From: UBA2160 sp964588665
GTDB taxonomy: Bacteria; Chloroflexota; Dehalococcoidia; Lucifugimonadales; UBA1123
Direction of reading: 5' to 3'
Length of the DNA stretch: 16,350 nucleotides
NCBI GenBank assembly: GCA_964588665.1
Contig: CAZPQQ010000071.1
Location: 1-16,350 of the forward strand
Shown: positions 6,286 to 12,635 of the stretch, one piece after another
Numbering within the stretch: the stretch's first letter is position 1
How the letters are laid out: each line of letters begins with the position of its first letter
Notes under the pieces: generated by a model
What the model was told of the DNA's origin: nothing
Databases searched by the model: none
Seen by the model: only the letters and a program-made list of their open reading frames with translations
Program-made: the position numbers and the translations under genes

Positions 6286-7371
6286 CTAGTCTCCAACCGG
6301 CAGATCCTGCCGGCTCTTGCCCGGCCATCGCTCAAGTCCGCCGTGCGAGTACGGGACGCGGTCCTCAAAGGAGCCGATGGCGGGGAGTTCGGTCGTTCGG
6401 TCCACCTGATACCAGAAAGCGGTGCTGGTCCAATCGCCCTGTTTGTCGTTGGCGTGGCCATGCTCGACGGAGAATTTCAGTGAACGTTCGAAGTAGATTG
6501 GGTCTTCGACGTGGAAGCGATACTGCGAGTGTTTGCCCGTGTAGTCGGCGTTGCCCTTGAAGTGGTAGCCGTAGTAAGGAGTGGAGTAAGGTGCGGACAG
6601 TTGGTTGTAGTTCCATGCTCCGCCGAAATAGTCCTCAGTGCCGGTGCCGTGCAACCGGGGCGGCCATGGCTCGCCGTCGATGAAGAACATGTCGTCGCCT
6701 TCGCCCCACCAGCCGGTCTCGTTGGTGTCGATATTCAGGAAGCAGCCGACGTAGTGGCCTTTGCCCTCAGCATCGAGGATCAGGTAGTTGTCGGCTCCTG
6801 TGTTGTTCAGACGCTGGATTCGGCCCATGGCGTCGGGACCTTCCGGCGAGGCCTTCTTCGTCACGAGCTCACGTCGCCAGTTGGCGTGGAACGTTCCCAT
6901 GTCCGCCGCGGGCGCGTCCCACTGTTGATAGTCGATGTAGAAGTATAAGAAGCTATCCTCGTCCGAGTCGTTGGTCACCGTAATCTTTGCTCCTCGAGCG
7001 TAGGGCATCGGAAACCAGCAGTTCAGCCCGAGATAGGACGCTTGCAACGGCAGCGATTGAAAATACGTCGCCTTGGCATGTCCCAGACCGAAGAAATCTC
7101 CGATCGGACACAGCACCGAGGGCGTGGTTTCGCCGTCCCAGAACATCTTCAGTGTGAGTCGGCGCAGGTTGTTGTTCTCTTCCCTGGTGGTGACCCATAT
7201 GTGCTTGACGCACCCCGCGCCTTCCATCTCACCCAACGTCACCGTCTCGCCCGCATGTACGGGCCAGCGATCGACGTTCCCCCCAGTTGTGTCGTACGAC
7301 GACCAGCGCATCAATCTGATGCCGGAGCTCAGTCGGGCTAGGTTGCCCAGAGATGTGTTTCCTATGTTCAT
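6286..7371 (-). CDS. DUF2961 family protein, glycoside hydrolase family 172-like
   Basis: A 361-aa cytoplasmic enzyme with no signal peptide. The hallmark of DUF2961/GH172 is clear: GHYVGCFLNI (205-214), WWGEGDDMFFIDGE (221-234), then LHGTGTEDYFGGAWNY (240-255). E224 and E246 are the likely catalytic carboxylates by comparison with characterised members, which act on alpha-D-fructofuranosides or D-arabinofuranosides. The N-terminal half (SSYDTTGGNVDRWP, PIGDFFGLGH) also fits the family's jelly-roll core. The ATG at 7371 has AGGGAG a few bases upstream. The gene diverges from the MFS transporter, with 327 bp between the start codons. Intracellular hydrolysis of an imported furanoside-like sugar is an inference; the real substrate is unknown, and many DUF2961 members are uncharacterised. 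Confidence 0.87.
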   Translation of the reverse strand: MNIGNTSLGNLARLSSGIRLMRWSSYDTTGGNVDRWPVHAGETVTLGEMEGAGCVKHIWVTTREENNNLRRLTLKMFWDGETTPSVLCPIGDFFGLGHAKATYFQSLPLQASYLGLNCWFPMPYARGAKITVTNDSDEDSFLYFYIDYQQWDAPAADMGTFHANWRRELVTKKASPEGPDAMGRIQRLNNTGADNYLILDAEGKGHYVGCFLNIDTNETGWWGEGDDMFFIDGEPWPPRLHGTGTEDYFGGAWNYNQLSAPYSTPYYGYHFKGNADYTGKHSQYRFHVEDPIYFERSLKFSVEHGHANDKQGDWTSTAFWYQVDRTTELPAIGSFEDRVPYSHGGLERWPGKSRQDLPVGD

Positions 7372-7392
7372 CGTGCTCCCTCTCGTGTTCCT

Positions 7393-7578
7393 CTAGCCGT
7401 CGGACTCGCCGAACAGGTCCGCCGCCATGTTTGTGCTGCGCGGGCAAGCTATCACGCGAATGTCGCCGGTGCAATCGTCCTTTGAGAACGGCAAGGCTCC
7501 TTCGATTGCGCGCGCCGTGGTGATACCCTGCACCCGCTGGCTCGGCGGGTGAGCATCGTCAAAGGAACGGACCGCCAT
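7393..7578 (-). CDS. Possible small ORF upstream of the GH172 gene, 61 aa
   Basis: A 61-codon frame ends 21 bp before the GH172 start on the same strand and has strongly G/C-biased third positions (about three quarters by hand count). Its end reads DIRVIACPRSTNMAADLFG. There is no good ribosome-binding site before its ATG and I recognise no family. It could be a small gene co-transcribed with the GH172 gene, the C-terminal remnant of a lost larger gene, or chance. It spans the hairpin at 7531-7551. Confidence 0.25.
   Translation of the reverse strand: MAVRSFDDAHPPSQRVQGITTARAIEGALPFSKDDCTGDIRVIACPRSTNMAADLFGESDG
7531..7551. promoter_or_regulatory. GC-rich inverted repeat in the GH172/MFS divergent region
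   Basis: CACCCGC (7531-7537) and GCGGGTG (7545-7551) form a 7-bp inverted repeat around a 7-nt centre. It lies about 150 bp upstream of the MFS start and 160 bp upstream of the GH172 start, where an operator for divergent genes could sit. No T-run follows on either strand. Apart from this and the small minus-strand frame, I see nothing else in 7372-7698. Confidence 0.25.
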
Positions 7579-7698
7579 CCAAGATGCATCGAAGCGCCGA
7601 TGGCCAGGCTATTTTCGACGGGCGAACAACCGGAAGAACAAGACAGGCATGGCCCAATCAGCACACGCGACGGCAGTTCTGAGCCGTCAACGAGGACA

Positions 7699-8922
7699 AT
7701 GAAGATCTACCGCGGTTGGTGGGTCGTCGCCGCTGCTTTCATGGCCGCCGCGATCAACATCGGTTCCAGCCAATACGCCTTCGGGCTCTACATCGAGCCG
7801 CTGGAAGACGCGTTCGGATGGAGCCGGACCCAGATCAGCGCCGCGCTCTCCTTTTCCGCGATCGGCAGCCTCACCGCCCCCGTCGTCGGGAGGGTGATGG
7901 ACCGATACGGCGCCAAGCCGGTGATGGTCACCTCCGTGAGCCTGATAGCGGCCAGCTACTTTCTTCGCCCGCTGATGACCGAGCTCTGGCACTGGTACGC
8001 CCTCAGCGTGCTGCAATACCTCGCCTTCTCAGGCGCCGCGATGCTTCCCGGGGGCCGTCTCGTCGGCATGTGGTTCCGGCGGACGCGAGGCCGCGTCATG
8101 GGAATCACGATGATGGGCAACAACTTCGGCGGCCTCTTCCTGCCGCCTGCCGCAGGGTTTATCATAGCCGGCTCGTCTTGGCAGACGGCATATCTCGCCA
8201 CCGGGGCTATAGCCCTCGTGATCATGTTGTACTCGTTGGTCGTCGTCAGCGAGAAGGCGCCCGTCGACGATGCCGATCGCGCACAGACGCCGATGCCGTC
8301 TCAACCGTCAGGGGCGTCCCGCCGTCCCGAACTGACAGGCGTGTCGCTGCGAGAAGCCATGCGCAGCCGAGCCTTCTACATCTTCACGATCGCGTTTCTG
8401 TCCGGATCGCTGCCGTTCGCCATGCTGCTGCCCCAAATGATTCCGCATCTGACCAACGAGGGCTTCTCGGTGACGGCGGCGTCGCTGGCGCTAAGCGTTA
8501 TGGCGGCCGCCGGAATGACGGGCAAGCTGTTGTTCGGGCTGTTGGCGGAACGCATCACGGCTCAGCGGACGATGATGGTGAGCTTCTCGGGACTAGGCGT
8601 CGTCAGCCTGGTGATGGGAACCACCGGATCGACTTGGATCCTGTGGCCGTGCGTCCCGTTGTTCGGATTGTGCATGGGCGCATTCGGCGCCCTCTCCGTC
8701 CTGGTCATCCAGGACAACTTCGGCCTGAAGAGCTACGGCAGCATCTCCGGAGTCATGAACGTCGCGACCGCGGCCTCGTTCGCCATCGGCCCGATTGTGA
8801 CCGGCATCACCTTCGACATCACCGACAGCTACCGCATCGCCTTCGCCACCGTAGCCGCCGCAGAAGCCCTCGGAGTGGTGCTGCTCAGCCAGGCGCTGCG
8901 CCGTAAGGGGGCGTCAGGGTAG
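7699..8922 (+). CDS. MFS transporter (monocarboxylate/oxalate-formate antiporter-like)
   Basis: A 407-aa, 12-helix major facilitator. It opens with YRGWWVVAAAF and YAFGLYIEPLEDAFGWSRTQIS, a signature of the MCT/oxalate:formate-antiporter-like branch. The loop 2-3 motif is GRVMDRYGAKP (64-74). A hydrophilic central loop (about 190-230, VSEKAPVDDADRAQ...) separates the two six-helix halves. I chose the ATG at 7699, with GAGG just upstream at rather short spacing. The frame is open for 50 more codons to 7549, but that stretch is hydrophilic with weak third-position bias and is unlikely to be translated. It probably moves a small organic acid or related anion by proton coupling or exchange. It converges with the flavoprotein gene, 44 bp away. 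Confidence 0.9.
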   Translation: MKIYRGWWVVAAAFMAAAINIGSSQYAFGLYIEPLEDAFGWSRTQISAALSFSAIGSLTAPVVGRVMDRYGAKPVMVTSVSLIAASYFLRPLMTELWHWYALSVLQYLAFSGAAMLPGGRLVGMWFRRTRGRVMGITMMGNNFGGLFLPPAAGFIIAGSSWQTAYLATGAIALVIMLYSLVVVSEKAPVDDADRAQTPMPSQPSGASRRPELTGVSLREAMRSRAFYIFTIAFLSGSLPFAMLLPQMIPHLTNEGFSVTAASLALSVMAAAGMTGKLLFGLLAERITAQRTMMVSFSGLGVVSLVMGTTGSTWILWPCVPLFGLCMGAFGALSVLVIQDNFGLKSYGSISGVMNVATAASFAIGPIVTGITFDITDSYRIAFATVAAAEALGVVLLSQALRRKGASG

Positions 8923-8966
8923 CGGTTCAATCGAATGTGTACATTTACTCCCTCTGCTCCACACCC

Positions 8967-10448
8967 CTACCCCCGCTCCACCTTCCCCGCCGCGTTGCGG
9001 CCGGCTATGCGGCCGAAGGCTAGGCACTCGCCGATGTTGCCGGTGCCTTGGTAGAGGTAGCTGTAGATGGAGCCGAGCTCGCCGGAGCTGTATAGGCGAG
9101 GGATCGGCGTGCCGTCGGGGCGGACGATTTGGGCGTGTTCGTTGCGTCGGGGGCCGCCCTGGGTGTTGAGCATCGACGGGGATAACTCGACGGCGTAGTA
9201 CGGCTCAGCTTCTATCGGAGAGAGCATCAGGGTGCGATTGTGGTCGGGGTCCGTGTTTGACGCGGACTGGGCGTTCCACCGGTCGATGGTGTCGGTTAGC
9301 GCGACTGGGTCCAGGTCGACGGCCGTGGCTAGCGACGGGATGGTATCGGCCTTCGTGATCCAGCCTTTTGCGAGCTCGGCGGCGTTGTCGTCGCTCCACT
9401 CGTACTGCTCGACGATGCGGTTCCAGCCGCTGCTCGATTCTTTGTCGTACAGCGGTCCCGCCGAGAACAGGGTGTGGTCGATGATCATGTACATCGGGCA
9501 CGGGGTCCGCAGCGGGCCCCAGCGGCCGTTGAGTTCGACCTTGCCGTGGGCGGTGTGGAGCTTCTCGTCGGTGAACCGTCGGGCGTCCGGACCGACGACG
9601 ATCATGCCGCCGGGTTGCTCTCGACTGAAGTGGAGCGGGAGCATCCCGAACGTGGTGCGGTGTTCGGGGACCTTCAGGGCCATCGACGGTCCGGCGTAGT
9701 TGTTCATGTGCCACAGGTCCGCGCCGACGGCCTGGGCCATGCGGATGCCGTCGCCCTCGTTGTACGGGGTGCCGGAAGTGTAGGCATACGGCACGCCCGG
9801 CAGGTAGTTTCGGATCATCTCCTGGTCGTTCTCGAAGCCTCCGCAGGTCAGGACGACGGCTCGCCTGGCTTCGACGTTGATCGACGCGCCGTTCTGCTCG
9901 GCCCGAACGCCCAGGATCTCGCGTGTGACGCCGTCCTGGAGAAGCTCGACGCCCGGGGCGCCGTAGACGATCTCGATGGAGCGCTCGGCTACAGCCTTCG
10001 CGAACAGGTTCCAGGTGTGAGCGTAGCCGAGTCGGTCGCCGTGATGGAATTTGTGGACCGAGTCCGAGCCGGGCAGGTCCGGGTACTCGACGCCAGCCGG
10101 CGGGTGCTGATGCTCTTGAGGGTCGCCGCCGATGCTTGCGACCCACTCGTTGTTCTTGCCCATTTCGTCGGCCCACACGCGAATCATGTTGTCGGGCACG
10201 GTGAACGGACCGCACAGCGCGGTCAGATATTCCGCGGCTTGTTCGGCGTCAGAGGTGTTGAGATAGCCCTGGGCCGCGACGCGGGTGTTGCCGCCTTCCT
10301 CCCCCTCGGGCGCCTTTTCGAGGATGAGGACCTTCGCGCCCAGGTCGTGGGCCGTGATCGCGGTCGCCGCTCCGGCAGCGCCGTAGCCGACCACGACGAC
10401 GTCGGCTTGCATGTTCCACTTGGTGTCGATCGAGTGCTGCTGTGCCAT
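8967..10448 (-). CDS. FAD-dependent oxidoreductase (fumarate reductase/ketosteroid dehydrogenase-like)
   Basis: A 493-aa FAD_binding_2 flavoprotein. The dinucleotide-binding fold is ADVVVVGYGAAGAATAI (GxGxxG at 21-26), with E44 of LILEKA placed to bind the ribose. Next comes GGNTRVAAQGYLN, the usual region contacting the flavin, and the C-terminal FAD block is LYSSGELGSIYSYLYQGTGNIGECLAFGRIAG. The family reduces or dehydrogenates C-C bonds in organic acids, steroids and other cyclic or alicyclic compounds; substrate cannot be read from this sequence. No Tat or Sec signal is present, so it should be cytoplasmic. The ATG at 10446-10448 is preceded by AGAGG; a TTG at 10460 is an in-frame alternative. 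It lies downstream of the aldo/keto reductase on the same strand, with a 138-bp repeat element between them. Confidence 0.9.
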   Translation of the reverse strand: MAQQHSIDTKWNMQADVVVVGYGAAGAATAITAHDLGAKVLILEKAPEGEEGGNTRVAAQGYLNTSDAEQAAEYLTALCGPFTVPDNMIRVWADEMGKNNEWVASIGGDPQEHQHPPAGVEYPDLPGSDSVHKFHHGDRLGYAHTWNLFAKAVAERSIEIVYGAPGVELLQDGVTREILGVRAEQNGASINVEARRAVVLTCGGFENDQEMIRNYLPGVPYAYTSGTPYNEGDGIRMAQAVGADLWHMNNYAGPSMALKVPEHRTTFGMLPLHFSREQPGGMIVVGPDARRFTDEKLHTAHGKVELNGRWGPLRTPCPMYMIIDHTLFSAGPLYDKESSSGWNRIVEQYEWSDDNAAELAKGWITKADTIPSLATAVDLDPVALTDTIDRWNAQSASNTDPDHNRTLMLSPIEAEPYYAVELSPSMLNTQGGPRRNEHAQIVRPDGTPIPRLYSSGELGSIYSYLYQGTGNIGECLAFGRIAGRNAAGKVERG

Positions 10449-10494
10449 GTTGCCTCTCAAATCAATATTCTGAAGTTCCCAGGGGGATATTTGC

Positions 10495-10519
10495 CGTGGT
10501 CGCCCGTGACAGGACCACG
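10495..10519. promoter_or_regulatory. Dyad upstream of the flavoprotein gene
   Basis: CGTGGTC (10495-10501) and GACCACG (10513-10519) form a perfect 7-bp inverted repeat around an 11-nt centre, 47 bp before the flavoprotein start codon. The spacing would fit a dimeric regulator site in the promoter or leader, or a leader hairpin. I see no strong -35/-10 pair next to it. Confidence 0.3.
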
Positions 10520-10533
10520 TCGCAAGGCATACT

Positions 10534-10671
10534 CGTAGGGGAGGGTTTCAAACCCTCCCGTGGCCTCACATAGATAAACGGTTCGAGTGTACCAGAATAC
10601 GCGTTGCCGTCGCGCAGTGTGCAGGCCATATCCTCGAACCCGACCAGGAGGGTTTGAAACCCTCCCCTACG
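10534..10671. repeat. REPIN/MITE-like element: 138 bp with 25-bp terminal inverted repeats
   Basis: The first 25 bases (10534-10558) are the exact reverse complement of the last 25 (10647-10671). Each terminus is itself palindromic around GGAGGGTTTCAAACCCTCC or its complement, giving hairpins with 9-10 bp arms. Such a pair of inverted palindromic repeats is the layout of a REPIN. A further inner pair, GGTTCGAG (10580-10587) and CTCGAACC (10633-10640), would extend the fold. No ORF or transposase lies inside and no clear target-site duplication flanks it. It occupies the gap between the aldo/keto reductase and flavoprotein genes. Mobility in trans by a RAYT-type transposase is an inference from the layout only. 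Confidence 0.72.
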
Positions 10672-10785
10672 GGCCGCCGGGAGATTGCGTCTGTTTTACG
10701 CATGGCGCCAACTTTGTCTCTTCAAGCATTGTCCGCCGAACAGACATTATGTTGCTCACCGCGAACGGGCGGCTGCACTCGCTGA
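10672..10785. other. Spacer between the repeat element and the aldo/keto reductase
   Basis: This stretch follows the aldo/keto reductase stop on the minus strand. I see no gene and no terminator with a T-run. Confidence 0.4.
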
Positions 10786-11793
10786 TCACCCAGCCATCGT
10801 GGTCTTGCTCCAACCGGATGTGTTGTGGAAGTCGGCGACGGCGTTGCCCGGCGGGACTAGCTCGTCGCAGGCGGCTCGGAGGTCGTCGCTCAGATCCATG
10901 TCCATCACCGGCAGCAGCGACTCGAGGTGCTCCATCGTCCGAGGACCGATCAACGGGCTCGTCACGCCGGGCTGGTCTTTGCACCAGAGGACGGATAGTT
11001 GGGCCGACGTCAGTCCCGCCTCGGATGCCAGGTCGGCGAAGGCGCGGCCGATTTCGATGCCCCGTGCGGTGATTCGATCTGCGTAGAAGCTGCCGCGCAG
11101 GTCGGCTCGGGACCCTTCAGGGTATTCGGTGTTCGACGCGTATCGACCGGCGAGCACCCCGAGGGCCATCGGCGCCCAGGTGATCAGGCCGAGACCCCAA
11201 CGTTGGGCCATCGGGATGAGCTCGTTCTCAATGCGACGATCCAGCAGGTTGTACGGCGGCTGCTCCGTCACGTACCGCGCCCAGCCCTTCGACTCGCTCG
11301 CCATGATCGCTTCCACGACCATCCACGCCGGATGCGTGGAGCAGCCGATGTAGCGCACCTTGCCTTGCGTGACCAGGTCGTTCAGCGCGCCCAGCGTCTC
11401 GTCGAACGGGATGTCGGGTGACGGGCGATGCGGCTGGTACAGGTCAATGTAGTCGGTCCCCAATCGCTTCAACGACGCCTCGCACGCCCGGATGATGTTC
11501 AGTCGCGAGTGTCCCCGCTCGTTTGGCGCGCCTGGCCGGCTGCTGTGGTCGACTTTAGTGCCGATCAGCATCTCGTGTCGTCTGCCGCTGTCTTTCAAGA
11601 TCCGACCGATGAGCCGCTCGCCCTCGCCGTTGGCGTAGACGTCACCGGTGTCCAGCAGGTTGACTCCGGCATCCATCGCCGTGAGGAGCATCCGGGTGCA
11701 CTCCTCCTCCGGCGTCGGGTTCACGAAGTTGTCGGTGCCGAAACTGAGCGGCGCGACCTTCACTCCGGTTCGGCCCAGTGTTCGGTGCTCCAT
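10786..11793 (-). CDS. Aldo/keto reductase
   Basis: A 335-aa NAD(P)H-dependent oxidoreductase of the AKR (TIM-barrel) superfamily, of the kind often annotated as aryl-alcohol dehydrogenase-like. It begins MEHRTLGRTGVKVAPLSFGT. The catalytic tetrad is visible: D48 (NLLDTGDVY), Y53, K80 (IGTKVD) and H122 (LYQPHRP). Further family blocks are KVRYIGCSTH, a substrate-side YNLLDRRIENELIP, and the cofactor-binding PLIGPRTMEHLESLL near the end. The ATG at 11793 has AAGGAAG about 9 nt upstream. It would reduce an aldehyde or ketone, or oxidise the alcohol; the substrate is unknown. Position upstream of the flavoprotein on the same strand suggests a shared pathway, but the 337-bp gap with a repeat element argues against a simple operon. 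Confidence 0.93.
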   Translation of the reverse strand: MEHRTLGRTGVKVAPLSFGTDNFVNPTPEEECTRMLLTAMDAGVNLLDTGDVYANGEGERLIGRILKDSGRRHEMLIGTKVDHSSRPGAPNERGHSRLNIIRACEASLKRLGTDYIDLYQPHRPSPDIPFDETLGALNDLVTQGKVRYIGCSTHPAWMVVEAIMASESKGWARYVTEQPPYNLLDRRIENELIPMAQRWGLGLITWAPMALGVLAGRYASNTEYPEGSRADLRGSFYADRITARGIEIGRAFADLASEAGLTSAQLSVLWCKDQPGVTSPLIGPRTMEHLESLLPVMDMDLSDDLRAACDELVPPGNAVADFHNTSGWSKTTMAG

Positions 11794-12635
11794 GGTTGAC
11801 GCTTCCTTCCTTTACGTGTCGTCCGGTCGGAATTAGGGACTTCGGCATTGCGGGCGGTCGCATGAAACGACGCCGCCGGTCGTCGGAGCGGGCGCCGTGA
11901 CGGCCTCACAGGAGATTGCGCCGCCGCCGACCGTCGCTGCCATACGACGCTCGAATGTCGATGTGTGCAATGGTAGTGTCGCTCACAATTCCAGTCAACC
12001 GAGGCGTCATGTCGGTGAACCGGCCGGAATCGTCCTCGTCATGACGCGGTGCATCTGTCGTTGGTCGGGTGGGCAGAGACCGACGGCATGTTGAACACCC
12101 GGTCGTACCGGTGGCGTTTGGGCTTTCCTCAATGTAGTCGAAACGGGCATGCCCGTTGGGCACGATTACTTGACCGTGGCGCCGCTCATGCTAAACTTGG
12201 TTCATCGTTTGCTGAGAGTTTTTCCGTCAATGACCGATTCCCGCGTTGAAAGAACCGGTTACTCGACGATCCCGAAGCAATGCCGGTTCTACATGGTTGG
12301 AAATCTGTTCACCACCGTGGTATTGCTTTTCTTCGACCGGGGAAAGCATTCACATGAGGCTCGGCTAGCAGAGCGTGCGTCGTCGTCGCCTCATGCCCGG
12401 AGTGACGTCGAAGGCGTTCTTGAATGCGCCATGCGTCACGTGGTTGTGGTGTTGACGCCGGCGTCCTCCTGCGAAAAACGGGACGTTGTCGAGCCTTGCG
12501 AGTTAGGCGCGCGCTTCGGTACCGTTTACGCCGTGGATCTCATGCATTCCTTGCGGGCAGTATTGCGGTCGAGACCTTATTGGGTGCTGTCAATCGAGTC
12601 GACGGCGCAACGACGTTAGCGCGTAGGAGTTGGTC
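11794..12635. other. About 840 bp with no convincing gene
   Basis: No frame here has both a ribosome-binding site and a recognisable product. The longest, plus-strand 12149-12619 (156 codons), ends 16 bp before the kinase start. Its product is rich in scattered Cys, His and Arg, and it begins inside a 16-bp palindrome. On the minus strand at about 12130-12152 a frame reads ARFDYIEES, which recalls the C-terminal FDYIE motif of IS3-family transposases, but the similarity does not continue. The region probably holds the kinase promoter, though no clear -35/-10 pair was found. Confidence 0.4.
12142..12157. promoter_or_regulatory. 16-bp perfect palindrome
   Basis: AACGGGCATGCCCGTT equals its own reverse complement over 16 bp, with no loop. 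It lies about 480 bp upstream of the kinase and 350 bp upstream of the aldo/keto reductase start, so it is not obviously a promoter element of either. It could be a regulator site or the trace of a mobile-element end. Confidence 0.35.

Noticed and set aside
6297..6313. Hairpin CCGGCAG-ATC-CTGCCGG at the 3' end of the GH172 gene
   Set aside because: It falls inside the last codons and has no T-run on either strand, so it is not supported as a terminator.
7549..7698. 50-codon N-terminal extension of the MFS transporter
   Set aside because: Hydrophilic sequence with weak third-position bias before a typical first helix. The ATG at 7699 fits the family start.
9474..10538. 354-codon plus-strand frame opposite the flavoprotein gene
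   Set aside because: It is a shadow of the high third-position GC in the minus-strand gene, which has clear FAD-binding motifs.
10576..10596. GGTTCGAGT resembling a tRNA T-arm inside the 138-bp element
   Set aside because: There is no matching T-stem, acceptor stem or anticodon arm around it. It belongs to the inner inverted repeat of the element.
12149..12619. 156-codon plus-strand frame just before the kinase
   Set aside because: No ribosome-binding site, no recognisable motif, unlike-protein composition, and it begins inside a palindrome. A real gene is not excluded but cannot be supported.
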